A stretch of DNA of 63,678 nucleotides from Chthoniobacterales bacterium (GCA_003244145.1 QHBM01000109.1:1-63678); one strand, 5' to 3'; shown: positions 9,301-18,485, counted from the stretch's first letter. Numbers and translations are program-made. The notes: generated by a model not told the origin, from the sequence alone.

Positions 9301-9761
9301 GTGGCGATGCCGAGGCTTGTCGTGTCGTTGAAAAACGTCGCGCTGAGCCGGGCGTTATCGTTGTCCCCCGAGAATCCGCCGAAGTAACCGGAGAGATCGA
9401 AGATCACATCGCCCTGGTTGATGTCCGCCGCGTTCGCGGACAGATTAATGTTCTGGGTCGCGGTGCTGACGGCCGCGCCATTGCCGCCTGCGAAGAAATT
9501 ATTGCCGCGGTCGTTCGGCCCGGGATCGCCGGGGCCGGGATAGCCAGTGCCAGGGGTGTAGGGAATCATCGTGAATGCGCTGCTGACCGTCCATCCCGAC
9601 ACAAAGACCGGGTTGCCGTTTGCCGAACCGACGCCCGTCTCGGCGTTCCCGTTCACGATCAGGTTGATGCCGTAGGGTGCCGCATTCACTCGCTGGGAAA
9701 ATGCGAGAACTGCGAGCATCGCCAGTCCTACAATTAGCCCTCGATCTCCCCTCACGTGCAT
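6381..9761 (-). CDS. Giant secreted beta-rich protein with C-terminal twin module
   Basis: A protein of 1126 residues with a signal peptide (residues 1-27, ending QRVNAA). The N-terminal ~220 residues resemble a secreted adhesin domain, followed by a long repetitive stretch rich in Gly, Asn, Thr and Asp with recurring units such as FNGADIVN, typical of parallel beta-helix or autotransporter-passenger folds. The last 257 residues are two tandem copies (about 870-995 and 1004-1126) of the module also found in the proteins at 12857, 16298 and 36082; landmarks are NISTR, RGIGP, PTLELH, NDNW, ESAL and VEVYDL. No autotransporter barrel or PEP-CTERM tail is present. It lies 79 bp downstream of the asparaginase on the same strand. 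Function unknown; surface location is inferred. Confidence 0.85.
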   Translation of the reverse strand: MHVRGDRGLIVGLAMLAVLAFSQRVNAAPYGINLIVNGNAETGVGSANGNPVFVSGWTVSSAFTMIPYTPGTGYPGPGDPGPNDRGNNFFAGGNGAAVSTATQNINLSANAADINQGDVIFDLSGYFGGFSGDNDNARLSATFFNDTTSLGIATVGHVTAKDRGSATGLLLRRGSGIVPVDTTRVVITLTMTRISGASNDGYADSLQFICNLKAGSQTTAETFAGNGTGADATGPWSDSNRWVSAHVVPNNAGNNFFDVTILGVTVSGKLSNEDRTLTRRVGAAKLDISATVSNLTLLDAGLTDDDFASSGGANLLTVTGTTTDNSLQNQTGDNQTQTPGFTIQTRTGGADAILSLGHFTNFSGNTLSMTRFTLFSQGPAATVQFNGADIVNLGGTNTRISLIGSNCHVIDEVGNDALRHLAVIGTGTTLSVGALDFVTGGNLTINGGLGLADNGLDTSFTVTGALTNFDPATRTLSGGSISVQTFLSATANVIFRFNGADVVNNASSIGIISPTAKIVDQNGLDAFRNFAHNLAAGVVSFTDHNFSSTGAFTNDGSLSVNAQSLPTSFTINGPLTNLDSATKTLTGGVFRIFGSFSNASTTATLRFNGADIVHNAADLTVGGTGTIVDQSSNNGLRNFVDNTKAGTFSLLGQSFAAPTDFTNAGTLFISNFNSSQVFSVAGGHSYIQTGGETSLGDSILTAANVLIQGGIIHHGGTINGNVNVSRGTIAPTGGGGGGSVSLSGAGVIIVPGSYLIPGPDTMTINGNLNLAADAHLGFVIRNNTAGEFDTMTMSGSANFGGTLDVSLINGFTPAPGDSFTVLTAGPTITGAFINAPNGSRFPTADNRGSFIATYSDNHLVLSNFQSQPPDQLLNISTRMKVLGGDNVLIAGFIITGTDPKTVIIRGIGPWLSNFGIQGFLADPTLELHQGNTTLATNDNWKLRPDGSSQQAEIEATHLQPTFDVESALIATLTPGQYTAILAGKNGTGIGLVEVYDLAQGANSKLANISTRGFVDTNDNAMIGGFIVGGNGGGAAQVIVRALGPSLPLSGTLQNPTLELHDVNGATIATDDNWKDSQQQEIANSIPPTNDLESAIVRTLAPGNYTAVVRGADNGTGIALVEVYNLR

Positions 9762-9840
9762 CCTGAAGAACCTTTACTGCATTTAGTTGGTGGAAGCCAA
9801 ACTAAAAAAAGCGCGCGAAAGCGACCGATGCACCGGATTG

Positions 9841-10956
9841 TTACGAGTCTTCCGGCTTACCTTCCAGCAGTGGCTCACAAGGAAGTGTCTCAGGTCCTTT
9901 CTCGGTGCAGACAGCGTAGCTCGCTCCGGGATACATCGACACGCCGGCGTATTCTCCTTTGGCATTCAAAGCGTAGAAGTTGATACCGAAATTCGGGTTG
10001 CCTTTACTATTGAGTAAGCGCTTCTCGATCGTGTTCGCCTTGATCCGGCGGCACGCGTCGAGACCGGCATCCTTGGGATGCATGCCACGGCGCATGTTCT
10101 CCACCATTAGAAACGAACAGAGATTGTAGAGGTTCGCTTCGCCGCGCCCGGTGGATCCCGCGGCGCCTACCTCTCCATCGACGTAAAGACCCGCGCCGAG
10201 GATAGGCGAATCACCGACCCGGCCCGGGATTTTCCAGGCGAGGCCGCTAGTCGTGGTCACGCCGCAGATCTCGCCTTTCGCGTTGATGCCGTCGCAGTTG
10301 ATCGTGCCGTAAATATGCTGCGGGTCGATCAGACCTTCCGCCACCATTTGCAGCATTACCCGGTTGCCTGCCTCCGCGCGCTTTTGCGGATCGAGGTAAT
10401 GCGACGGATCGATTCGCCGTTTCCATTCGAGCCAAAGTTTTCTCGACTCTTCGGTATTGAGATCGTCCTCAATTTTGAATCCGAGGCCGCGCGCAAATTT
10501 TTGCGCGCCCTCGCCGACGATAAGATGGTGATCGGTTTGTTCCATCACCGCCTTGGCCACGAGCGAAGGCGTGCGGACTCCCTCGATCGCCGCGACTCCG
10601 CCGGCCCGCTTCTTCGCGCCATGCATGCAACAGGAATCGAGCTGCACGATTCCATCGGCGTTAGGCAAACCGCCATAGCCGACGCTGGTATCGAGCGGAT
10701 CAAGCTCCACGATGTTGACGCCGGCGATCAGGGCATCGAGCACATCGGTTCCCTGCGTCATGAGGGTGAACGCTTTCTGGACGCAAGTCATGTCGCCGCC
10801 GTTCTTGAATTTGTTGCCATTGGCGGAAGCGATCACGACGGGCTTGATTGATTTGGAATTCATAATGGTAGGAGCTTGGGCAAAGAGCGCGCGCGGGGTG
10901 ACGGCCAGGGCCAAACCTCCGGCTACGCTGGACTGCACAAAACGGCGTCTGTTCAT
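9841..10956 (-). CDS. Tat-exported N4-glucosaminyl-asparaginase-like Ntn hydrolase
   Basis: Glycosylasparaginase/isoaspartyl peptidase family protein (family T2), 371 residues. These enzymes autocleave before a Thr that becomes the nucleophile of the beta subunit; here the candidate is T218 in YGTINCDG, with the downstream VTTTSGLAWK and GRVGDSP segments of the active site. The N-terminus carries a twin-arginine signal (RRRFVQSS) and an AFA-like cleavage region near residue 27. The substrate would be the asparagine-GlcNAc bond of N-glycoproteins or isoaspartyl peptides, acting in the periplasm. An internal Met at 32 would remove the signal and is unlikely. Confidence 0.88.
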   Translation of the reverse strand: MNRRRFVQSSVAGGLALAVTPRALFAQAPTIMNSKSIKPVVIASANGNKFKNGGDMTCVQKAFTLMTQGTDVLDALIAGVNIVELDPLDTSVGYGGLPNADGIVQLDSCCMHGAKKRAGGVAAIEGVRTPSLVAKAVMEQTDHHLIVGEGAQKFARGLGFKIEDDLNTEESRKLWLEWKRRIDPSHYLDPQKRAEAGNRVMLQMVAEGLIDPQHIYGTINCDGINAKGEICGVTTTSGLAWKIPGRVGDSPILGAGLYVDGEVGAAGSTGRGEANLYNLCSFLMVENMRRGMHPKDAGLDACRRIKANTIEKRLLNSKGNPNFGINFYALNAKGEYAGVSMYPGASYAVCTEKGPETLPCEPLLEGKPEDS

Positions 10957-11001
10957 GCCGCATCAAAGCACGGACGAATGCTCACTGGCAATGAGAACCC
11001 G

Positions 11002-11466
11002 CTAACCGTCGCGGGATGACGGGCTGGCGACGACCAGACCCATGAGCAGGAAGCTAGTTGCCGCCGAGAACAAACAATACCGGCAGAAGGCATGAAGCAG
11101 AAAGGCCTGGACGTAAAGAAGCCAGAGTGTAGCGGCAAAGAGCAGGTAAACGGTGAGATTGAAAAAGGTGCGTGCGCGCAGGTAACTGAAGGCGGCAAAG
11201 GTCGCGCAAGTAAAGGCGCTGAAGTAACCGAGCACACCCAAAGCAGCTACGGGAACGCTTGCTACTTTCGCATAAGGACTTCCTAGCACTTCGAAACAAC
11301 CGGTCGAGTTACCGCAGGCCGCCGTCTCACCCGAGAGGGCGAGCACACTTAGATAAGTCGCATCCGCGAGGCCGGCGACGGCAAAGCAAGCCGCGACAGA
11401 ATAGAGAATGGTTCGCACGCGAGAGCGACTCACTTCTTTCTGCTTTTGTTTTTCTCGGCGTTTCAC
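11002..11466 (-). CDS. Vitamin K epoxide reductase (VKOR) family membrane protein
   Basis: Four-helix quinone-dependent oxidoreductase of 154 residues. It carries the loop cysteine pair C51/C57 (ACGNSTGCFEVL) and the membrane CxxC pair C128-R-Y-C131, the full redox set of bacterial VKOR homologues. Such proteins reoxidise a periplasmic DsbA partner by passing electrons to quinone. The dsbA-like gene starts at 12144 and ends 9 bp upstream of this start, so the pair is one transcription unit, substituting for DsbB. The N-terminus is Lys/Arg-rich (KRREKQKQK), consistent with a cytoplasmic N-terminus. Confidence 0.9.
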   Translation of the reverse strand: MKRREKQKQKEVSRSRVRTILYSVAACFAVAGLADATYLSVLALSGETAACGNSTGCFEVLGSPYAKVASVPVAALGVLGYFSAFTCATFAAFSYLRARTFFNLTVYLLFAATLWLLYVQAFLLHAFCRYCLFSAATSFLLMGLVVASPSSRDG

Positions 11467-11475
11467 AACTAAGAG

Positions 11476-12144
11476 TTAGTGCGGTGCGCTTTCCTTGAGC
11501 GCGGCCTCAATGGCGGCATGGAGAGCAGCAGGATTCAAAGAAGTCGCGGGCACCATGATTTTATTAATGAAGATGGTAGGTGTGCTGCTGACGCCGCGCG
11601 AGGTGCCGCGTTGCTGATCCGCCGCGACCCTGGCGTTAGTCTCGGGATTCTGCATGTCCTTCTTAAAGCGCTCGACGTCGAGGCCGATCATGCCGGCATA
11701 GGAATTAAAGAGCGACGGCACGTCCGGAGCTTTGCTCCAGGCGTGCTGCTCACGGTAAAGCAGGTCGTGCATCTCCCAAAAGCGGCCCTGGGCGTGCGCT
11801 GCTTCCGAAGCCAGTGCGGCTTCCCGCGCGTGCACGTGCACGGCGAGCGGGAACTGGTGGAAGATCACGCGCAATCGCGCGCCGTACTCGTGCTCAATCC
11901 CCTGAAGAATTCCGGCCATCGTGCCGCAGGGTGGGCACTCGAAGTCTCCCCACTCCTCCAGTGCAACCGGCGCCGTGGCCGGGCCGCGAGCATGAAGCCC
12001 TTCCTGTTCTTTGGTTGCCGGCGTAGCGGAATCTTTTTGTGGAGTGAGATTCGGCGCCCGCTTGCCTCGATAAAGCATCATCCCACCGCCGAACGTGATC
12101 AACGCCACCGCCGCCACAATGATAAAGGGCAGATAGCGTCTCAT
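11476..12144 (-). CDS. DsbA-family thiol-disulfide oxidoreductase
   Basis: Membrane-anchored periplasmic thioredoxin-fold protein of 222 residues. An N-terminal helix (5-25) anchors it, and the active site is FECPPCG with the catalytic pair C70 and C73. The cis-Pro region is GVSSTPTIFINK, and an alpha-helical insertion lies between them, as in DsbA/BdbD proteins. It should oxidise cysteines in exported proteins and be recycled by the adjacent VKOR-like protein. The gene is divergent from the DUF4410-like gene at 12237, leaving a 92-bp promoter region. Confidence 0.9.
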   Translation of the reverse strand: MRRYLPFIIVAAVALITFGGGMMLYRGKRAPNLTPQKDSATPATKEQEGLHARGPATAPVALEEWGDFECPPCGTMAGILQGIEHEYGARLRVIFHQFPLAVHVHAREAALASEAAHAQGRFWEMHDLLYREQHAWSKAPDVPSLFNSYAGMIGLDVERFKKDMQNPETNARVAADQQRGTSRGVSSTPTIFINKIMVPATSLNPAALHAAIEAALKESAPH

Positions 12145-12236
12145 CGAAAGAGGCCGCAGGGCAGAGCGATGGTCAACGCAGGATAGGCGGCGCCTAATGT
12201 CTTGTCGGGCATGTCCGAAAAGAAGATGATTGCGCG

Positions 12237-12839
12237 ATGATTGCCAGAAAAATCCTCCTTCTTTGTTTGCTCCTGGGAAATCTCACGCTGTTTCTGCGCC
12301 AGGACGCGAACGCCGCCGCGAAAAGTGCGACGGCGCCGGGGACGTATCGCGATTGGAACGGCGACATCGATGAGATCACGATTTTTCAGCCATTTAACGC
12401 GGCCAGTTTCGAGGCGATCGCGGTCGAATCGTTCGACATGGCGGGAGTGACGTTGCCAAATCCAGGCGATAACACTTACGCTGCGGCGCGCTCGGCCATG
12501 AATTCGATCAAGCCGGCTTTCATGGCCGGATTGATGAGCAAGGCCCGGAGAAAAATCGGCGCCGGCGGCGCACCCGGTCATACGCTCATCATCCGCGCGC
12601 GTCTGACGAAACTCGATCCCGGTTCGCAGGCGGCGCGTTATTGGGGCTTTGGCGCCGGAGCGGTGAAGATACAGATGATCGGCGAAATCGTGGATGGCGT
12701 TTCGAAGAAGACACTCGTCCGATTCCGACAGGAAAGAAGGTCGGGCTTTGGTCTTTTCGGTGGCGGCTACCAAGAGCTCTTCACCCGAACCGCGCGCCAG
12801 ATCGGGGAAGATATTGCAACACTAGTGAACGCATTCTAA
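12237..12839 (+). CDS. Exported DUF4410-like protein
   Basis: A 200-residue protein with a signal peptide (residues 1-26, cleavage near ANA). The centre and C-terminus resemble DUF4410: LIIRARLTKLDPGSQAARYW, then GFGAGAVKIQMIGEIVDG, then a GGGYQELFTRTARQIGEDIA helix. The family is found in periplasmic or outer-membrane-associated proteins and has no assigned function. It is followed 17 bp later by a secreted BNR-repeat protein on the same strand, so co-transcription is likely. Confidence 0.72.
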   Translation: MIARKILLLCLLLGNLTLFLRQDANAAAKSATAPGTYRDWNGDIDEITIFQPFNAASFEAIAVESFDMAGVTLPNPGDNTYAAARSAMNSIKPAFMAGLMSKARRKIGAGGAPGHTLIIRARLTKLDPGSQAARYWGFGAGAVKIQMIGEIVDGVSKKTLVRFRQERRSGFGLFGGGYQELFTRTARQIGEDIATLVNAF

Positions 12840-12856
12840 GCGCGAAGGAAAATCTC

Positions 12857-15800
12857 ATGCGAAGAAAACCTGCTGCGGAATCCGGTCTTTTTCATCCGCG
12901 TCTCTTCTTCGCGTTCCTCTTCTGTTTAGCGGGGACCCTGCTGGGGATGTTTAGCGTTGCAGGGCCGGTGCCGGGACCGCCCCGTGTTCTGGCGGCGTCG
13001 GCGCCGCCCACCTTTGGGCACCCGATTATCAGCGGCATCGGCGGCACTGGTTTCGAACAAGCCATCCGCGTGGACCCAACCGATCCGAATCGCATTTACA
13101 CCAGCACGCCGGGATCGGCTTCCGCCGATACGAGCTGGATCTGGCATTCCATCGACGGCGGCAAGACTTTCAAGTGGGTCGTCGGCGCCGCGCCTTTCGA
13201 AGGAAAAGTCACGACCTGTCATGGAGGCGGCGACACGGAGCTGGGCGTGGACCTCGCCGGCCGCCTTTACTTTAACGACCTGACGCTGGCGAATTTTAGC
13301 ACCGCCCGCTCGGACGATTTCGGCGCGAGCTTTACCTGCAGCAACACCGGCGTGCCCGACACCGCGGTCGATCGGCAATGGTATGCCTTCGATGGCGATC
13401 CTCTTACTAACGGAAGTATCTATCTCACCAACGATGAGATCGGGCCCGGTGCACCGATGTGTGGCAGCAGCGCGGGCAACAACGTTCTCGTCATGTACCG
13501 CTCGCCCATCGCCGGTGTGCCGACTGCGACCGCGGGCATTCAGTTCGGCCCGGCGAATCACGTTTCCGCGGTGGGCAGTTGCGATGAAGCCATCATGGGC
13601 AACAACGAAGTAAGTCCCATGGCCACCTCGTTAGGCCAGCCCAATGGCGTCGGCGGCTTCGCCACTTTGCTGGCCCCGGTAAAACACGTCTTCGTCATCC
13701 ATGATAACGCGGCTTTAAACAAAATTCTGATCGGCCGCTGTTTTCCGGTCGCATTCGGTGCGCCGATTCCGAACGTGAGCGATCCAAGCGGTTTGAATTG
13801 CACCGACCTTCTCGTTGCCGATCTCGGCGCTGACGCTAAAACCGGTGGCGATTTCCCGACCATGGCGATCGATAAGGCGGGAAATCTCTACGCGGTTTGG
13901 GAAGAAGCACCCACGAATGCCGGCGTCATTTCCGGTGATGTTGCGCTCAAGTTTTCGTCTTCCACCGATCAGGGAAATCATTGGTCGACTCCGAGGCAGA
14001 TCGATACCTCGGGTTCACCCGTCGGCATCCTGCACACCAATGTTTTCGCCTGGATGAATGCCGGCGACGACGGCCGGGTCAACATCGTCTGGTACGGAAC
14101 GCCCGGCGCCGCCACGGCTGGCGCGAAAGGACCGGACGACTGCACCGATTGCATTTGGAGCGTTTGGATGGCGCAATCGCTCAACGCGCACGATGCCGTT
14201 CCAGTTTTCACCGCGCCGATCCTGGCCAGCGCTCATCACAATCATCGGGGTACCGTGCAGACGCTCATCGGCGGGCAGAACCAGCTCTCGAGTCGTGCCC
14301 TGGGCGATTTTCTCCAGCTCCGGACCGGGCCTTTTGGTGAAGCGCAGATCGCTTACGCCGATTCGAACAACATCATCGGCAGCGCGGTCGGACATGCGAT
14401 GTACGTCCGACAGAACGGCGGCGACGGCTTGTATGTGGCGACGTCGCCCATCGCCATCGCGGGGATAAAAGCGTTCAACGCCGTGACCGATCCCGCGGGC
14501 GACGGCAAGTACGAAGCAGCCGGCACGAGCAGCGCAAACATGCCGCAGCTCGACATCGTGGCTTCGAACATCACCAAGGTTACGAGCGCGCCCTGCTCGG
14601 CGGCCGACCCTTGTTACCAGGTCGTGATGCAATTGAACAACCTGAGTCTCGCGCCGACGACGGTGCAGGATCCTGATCCCGATCTTGTCTGGCTCACGCA
14701 ATGGTTCGTGCCTTCGACGACCGATGCGAATGGCGGCAAGAACTTTCACGTTTATGCCGAGTCCACCAATGGCGGCGCGCTGCAATGCTTCGTCGGCGAA
14801 AACGCGGTGGCGCTCATCGGCGGCGGCGGCGCGATCACTTATCCTGGAACGACGACGCTGCCCGCGGCGAATTGCCAATCTACGTTGGGCGTGAACGGCG
14901 CCATCACCATCTTTGTTCCGCTCTCGCTCGTCAGCGAAGCAGATCCGATCGATGCCCGCTTGCATGAAGTCACCGCGAGTACGATGACGCTGACCCAGCC
15001 CGCTAACACTTCGCCTTCGTTTGGGGGAATTGGCGGCGTCTTTTTCAATCTCATCGATGTCGCTCAGGGATATACCTTTGATCCCGCGACCCCGCCGCCG
15101 CCAACTCCGACGCCGAGCCCCACCGCCACGGCGACGGCAACACCCACAGCGACTCCTTCGGCCACGCCAACAGCTACGCCTACTTCCACACCAACACCCA
15201 CACCCACCGCGACTCCCGCCGGCACACCCGCCAGCGTTCAATTGCTCAACATTTCCGGACGCGTCTTCACCCAGCCAGGCGATAAGGCGGGCATTGGCGG
15301 ATTTATTGTGAAGGGCTCTTCGTTCAAGCGCGTCATTGTCCGCGCCCTGGGACCTTCCTTGAGAGTCGGTGGCCAGCCGGTTCTGGGCGCGGTGCAGGAT
15401 CCGATTCTGGAACTGCACGACAGCAACGGCACCATCATCGTCAACGACAACTGGCGCAGTTCGCCGCAAGCTACCCAGATTTCGCAGAGCGGCCTCGCGC
15501 CCAGCGACGATCGCGAGTCGGCCATCCTCGTTACCATCTCGGCCGGCAACTTCACCGGCATTGTGCGGGACGCTGCCGGCGGGTCCGGCATCGCCTTGAT
15601 TGAGATTTACGATCTCGACTCCTCAAATACGAACACCGAGCTTGGTAATCTGTCGGTGCGCGCCGATGTCCGGACGGACGATAACGTTCTGATCGATGGC
15701 GTAATCTTGCGCGGCAGCACTCCAAAACGCGTCGTCTTCCGCGCGCTGGGTCCGTCGCTTCAGGTCAACGGCACACCCGTGGCAGGCAGATTGCAGAATC

Positions 15801-16027
15801 CCACGCTCGAGCTGCACGATGGAAACGGCGCGCTCCTCCAGGGCAACGACGATTGGCGGGACGCGCCTAACATGTCGGAGATCCAGGCGACTGGGCTCGC
15901 GCCGCCCGACAATCGCGAGAGCGCGATCCTCATGACGCTCTCCGCGGGCAACTACACGTCGATCGTGCGCGGGGTGAATCGCACAACCGGCATTGGTTTG
16001 GCCGAAGCCTACAAGCTCGATAACTAG
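12857..16027 (+). CDS. Secreted BNR/sialidase-like protein with PT linker and twin module
   Basis: 1056 residues from the ATG at 12857, chosen for its AAGGA Shine-Dalgarno 7 bp upstream and the following signal sequence (Arg-rich start, hydrophobic core 14-37). Residues ~45-600 form a beta-propeller-like domain with BNR/Asp-box style segments such as SIDGGKTFKW and STDQGNHWS, as in sialidases and WD-like exo-hydrolases; I see no assured catalytic set. Residues ~745-794 are a low-complexity Pro/Thr/Ala/Ser linker, a common site of O-glycosylation. The C-terminus is two tandem modules (795-922, 930-1056) homologous to those in three other proteins here. A hairpin at 16054-16079 may terminate transcription. 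Confidence 0.85.
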   Translation: MRRKPAAESGLFHPRLFFAFLFCLAGTLLGMFSVAGPVPGPPRVLAASAPPTFGHPIISGIGGTGFEQAIRVDPTDPNRIYTSTPGSASADTSWIWHSIDGGKTFKWVVGAAPFEGKVTTCHGGGDTELGVDLAGRLYFNDLTLANFSTARSDDFGASFTCSNTGVPDTAVDRQWYAFDGDPLTNGSIYLTNDEIGPGAPMCGSSAGNNVLVMYRSPIAGVPTATAGIQFGPANHVSAVGSCDEAIMGNNEVSPMATSLGQPNGVGGFATLLAPVKHVFVIHDNAALNKILIGRCFPVAFGAPIPNVSDPSGLNCTDLLVADLGADAKTGGDFPTMAIDKAGNLYAVWEEAPTNAGVISGDVALKFSSSTDQGNHWSTPRQIDTSGSPVGILHTNVFAWMNAGDDGRVNIVWYGTPGAATAGAKGPDDCTDCIWSVWMAQSLNAHDAVPVFTAPILASAHHNHRGTVQTLIGGQNQLSSRALGDFLQLRTGPFGEAQIAYADSNNIIGSAVGHAMYVRQNGGDGLYVATSPIAIAGIKAFNAVTDPAGDGKYEAAGTSSANMPQLDIVASNITKVTSAPCSAADPCYQVVMQLNNLSLAPTTVQDPDPDLVWLTQWFVPSTTDANGGKNFHVYAESTNGGALQCFVGENAVALIGGGGAITYPGTTTLPAANCQSTLGVNGAITIFVPLSLVSEADPIDARLHEVTASTMTLTQPANTSPSFGGIGGVFFNLIDVAQGYTFDPATPPPPTPTPSPTATATATPTATPSATPTATPTSTPTPTPTATPAGTPASVQLLNISGRVFTQPGDKAGIGGFIVKGSSFKRVIVRALGPSLRVGGQPVLGAVQDPILELHDSNGTIIVNDNWRSSPQATQISQSGLAPSDDRESAILVTISAGNFTGIVRDAAGGSGIALIEIYDLDSSNTNTELGNLSVRADVRTDDNVLIDGVILRGSTPKRVVFRALGPSLQVNGTPVAGRLQNPTLELHDGNGALLQGNDDWRDAPNMSEIQATGLAPPDNRESAILMTLSAGNYTSIVRGVNRTTGIGLAEAYKLDN

Positions 16028-16053
16028 CTGCAGGTGAGGGCGCGTTCGCGATC

Positions 16054-16088
16054 TGTTTGTGCCCGTTCGGGGGCAAACATTTATTTTA
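16054..16088 (+). terminator. Probable intrinsic terminator after BNR protein
   Basis: TGTTTGTGCCC and GGGGCAAACA form an imperfect stem around a GTTCG loop (16054-16079), followed directly by TTTATTTTA. It sits 27 bp after the stop of the BNR-repeat gene. Confidence 0.55.
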
Positions 16089-16297
16089 GCTAAACGGAGG
16101 AATTCCGTTGACGAACCCGACGAGGATTGGCTAGAAGCGAGGCCGACCATCCGATGTTTCAACGCCTTTTACTCAACCGTTAAGATGAGTGCATTTTTGG
16201 GAACCACTTTCCCATCCAAGCCGCACATCGCGAAATCAACCTCAGCCAGCTACAAATGCGCCTACGCATGGCTATGAACCCGAACAGTTTTTCATTT

Positions 16298-17191
16298 ATG
16301 AAACCGACGAACAAAAGAAATATTTCGACCTTCGCCGCGTTAGCTATCTTATTGCTCGTCGGAGTTAGTGCGCGCGCTGGAGAGCTGCTGAATCTTTCTA
16401 CCCGCGGGACTGTCAACACAGAGGATAGTATTACCCCCGGGGGCCGTGGGTCCGTTGGCACAGGGGATAATGTTCTCATCGGCGGAGTCATTGTTACCGG
16501 CAGCGGCGCTAAACACGTCCTCTTCAGAGCTGTAGGAGCTTCGCTGCAAACGGCCGGCGTAGTCGCCACGGCCACACTTCAGGATCCGATGGTGGGTCTA
16601 TACGACGCGAAAGGCGATATCCTGCAATCCAATGATGACTGGCGCTATGGTCCGGAATTAGAGATCGAAGCGACCGGACTCCAGCCCCGTGACGACTACG
16701 AGTCGGCGATCATCGCCGATCTCACTCCGGGAAACTACACCGCAATAATCCGCGGCTACGCTCACAGCAGTGGCATCGCGCTCGTCGAAGTTTTCGATCT
16801 CGGTGGTGCCAGCGCGCGGCTGGCTGAAATTTCAACTCGCGGCAACGTTCAGGGCGGCGATAACCTCCTGATCGGCGGATTCATTATCGGGGAGAGCCCG
16901 ACAAAAGTTTTGATCAGAGCGATCGGGCCTGAGCTGACGGCGTTCCGGGTTCCCCATGCTTTGCAGGATCCGACTCTTGAGCTGCGAGACGCCTCCGGGG
17001 CACTTTTGGAAGCGAACGACGACTGGATGAAAGACAATCGGCAGGCGATTTCCGATACCGGCATCGCACCTAAGGATGACCGGGAATCAGCGATCCTGCG
17101 CACATTGCCGCCGGGCCGCTATACCGCCCTGGTTCGCGGCAAAGACAATACTACTGGCATCGGCTTGGTGGAGATCTACCGCTTACAGTGA
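16298..17191 (+). CDS. Stand-alone secreted twin-module protein
   Basis: 297 residues from the ATG at 16298; earlier in-frame ATGs at 16256 and 16268 would only lengthen the region before the signal peptide, and none has a clear Shine-Dalgarno. A Lys/Arg n-region is followed by a hydrophobic core and a VSARAG cleavage site. The mature protein consists only of two modules (about 29-150 and 174-297) homologous to the C-termini of the proteins at 6381, 12857 and 36082, so the module pair can exist as an independent secreted protein. It ends VEIYRLQ, matching the exact C-terminal boundary of the others. Confidence 0.82.
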   Translation: MKPTNKRNISTFAALAILLLVGVSARAGELLNLSTRGTVNTEDSITPGGRGSVGTGDNVLIGGVIVTGSGAKHVLFRAVGASLQTAGVVATATLQDPMVGLYDAKGDILQSNDDWRYGPELEIEATGLQPRDDYESAIIADLTPGNYTAIIRGYAHSSGIALVEVFDLGGASARLAEISTRGNVQGGDNLLIGGFIIGESPTKVLIRAIGPELTAFRVPHALQDPTLELRDASGALLEANDDWMKDNRQAISDTGIAPKDDRESAILRTLPPGRYTALVRGKDNTTGIGLVEIYRLQ

Positions 17192-17293
17192 CCTGTAGTC
17201 GTTAATGCAAAGCATCAGTTAAGTGAAACGAAGTATTACAAGCCATCTCATAAATGGTCACGCCAATGCTCAAGGGGCATCGACAAATTATAA

Positions 17294-17371
17294 CCGCGGA
17301 TTACGCGGATCAGAAACTGAAATCCGAATTCGAAAATCTTTTCTTATCTGCGAAATCCGCGTAATCCGCGG
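17294..17371. repeat. Interspersed palindromic repeat, family A, copy 1
   Basis: A 78-bp element with perfect 17-bp inverted ends: CCGCGGATTACGCGGAT at 17294-17310 and ATCCGCGTAATCCGCGG at 17355-17371. The right half (CTTATCTGCGAAATCC) is shared with copies at 21644 and 22282. It ends 31 bp before the collagen-like gene at 17403. It is short, has no ORF and has MITE/REP-like geometry. Confidence 0.8.
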
Positions 17372-17402
17372 TCAATTCTGACAAACCTGCGCCGCTCACC
17401 AT

Positions 17403-18485
17403 ATGAAAATAACATTGAACTCAAACCTGCCATGTAAGCCGGCGTGGCGCGGGATTGTTTTGGCGCTTTGTGTCGCTACACTCATGACTCTTGCCCCGTC
17501 GTCGGCCCACGGGCAGACCGGCCCCACAGGTCCGACTGGCCCTACAGGTGAAATTGGAAGCAAAGGTCCTAAAGGCGACCCAGGCCGGACTGGCGCTACT
17601 GGCCCGCAGGGAATCAAAGGCGATACCGGAGCTACTGGCGCTAACGGTGCGACCGGGCCGCAGGGAGCTACTGGCGTTCAGGGTGTGCAAGGCAACATGG
17701 GTGCGACAGGATCTACTGGCGTTCAAGGTGTGCAAGGCAACACTGGTGCAACTGGAGCTGGCGGCGCGGCCGGTGCGACTGGACCGCAGGGGGCTACCGG
17801 CGTTCAAGGTGTGCAAGGGAATACAGGCGCGACCGGGCTGACGGGTGCAACGGGTGTCGCGGGTACAACCGGTGCGACTGGTCCGAATGGAGCCACGGGA
17901 GCGACTGGTGTTACTGGACCGATTGGTCCCACCGGGCCAGGCGGCGGCCTGATTGTTTTCTCTACCGGTCAGGTTCTTTCGGGGGCAACGGTCGTTTCAG
18001 CTGCGCCGGTGTTGATGGGTTTTGGAAGCCACACCTCCGAGGTCATCGCGGGTAACGGCGAATCAACTTCGCCTCCGGAAGCTGGTGGCTTCGCTTTCCC
18101 TATTCCTTTCGCCGGCACAATCCAGAACCTGCAAGTCAGTGCAGATCTACTTGTGGCTTCGGTCGCATCAATCAACACGACGGGCCTCCAGTATGATTTC
18201 ACCGTTTTCGTGGCTCCGTCTGCCCCTAATACTGGTATCGATCACCTGACGTCCTCTTATGTGACCACTCCGCTCAGTGCGTCGGTCCGCTTTGGCTTTC
18301 CCAACACCGTAGTGACAGCGGGGACCTTTCGGACCGCTACCACCATTAACACCGGGGCGATTGCGGTAAATCCCGGCGATCGAATCGGAATTCGGATCAG
18401 AACCAACGCAAGTACCGACCCTTCCGCGGCGGATATTACCCAGCTCTCCTTCAGCGCCACTTTATCATATACTCCAACGCCATAA
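17403..18485 (+). CDS. Secreted collagen-like protein 1, BclB-like head
   Basis: 360 residues: signal peptide (1-38, ending AHGQ), a Gly-X-Y collagen-like region (about 39-180) dominated by GPT, GAT, GPQ and GVQ triplets, and a globular C-terminal head (180-360). The head resembles the exosporium BclB-type domain (segments [33 protein letters not shown] and a late [11 protein letters not shown]), a beta-rich fold that would trimerise the collagen stem. First of three tandem paralogues with nearly the same signal-proximal sequence ([15 protein letters not shown]) and unrelated heads. Expected on the cell surface or in an extracellular matrix; role unknown. Confidence 0.85.
   Translation: MKITLNSNLPCKPAWRGIVLALCVATLMTLAPSSAHGQTGPTGPTGPTGEIGSKGPKGDPGRTGATGPQGIKGDTGATGANGATGPQGATGVQGVQGNMGATGSTGVQGVQGNTGATGAGGAAGATGPQGATGVQGVQGNTGATGLTGATGVAGTTGATGPNGATGATGVTGPIGPTGPGGGLIVFSTGQVLSGATVVSAAPVLMGFGSHTSEVIAGNGESTSPPEAGGFAFPIPFAGTIQNLQVSADLLVASVASINTTGLQYDFTVFVAPSAPNTGIDHLTSSYVTTPLSASVRFGFPNTVVTAGTFRTATTINTGAIAVNPGDRIGIRIRTNASTDPSAADITQLSFSATLSYTPTP

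Noticed and set aside
14015..15469. 484-codon ORF opposite the BNR protein
   Set aside because: It reads the Pro/Thr linker in antisense as Gly/Arg/Cys runs, with no family features; the plus-strand gene has a signal peptide and conserved modules.
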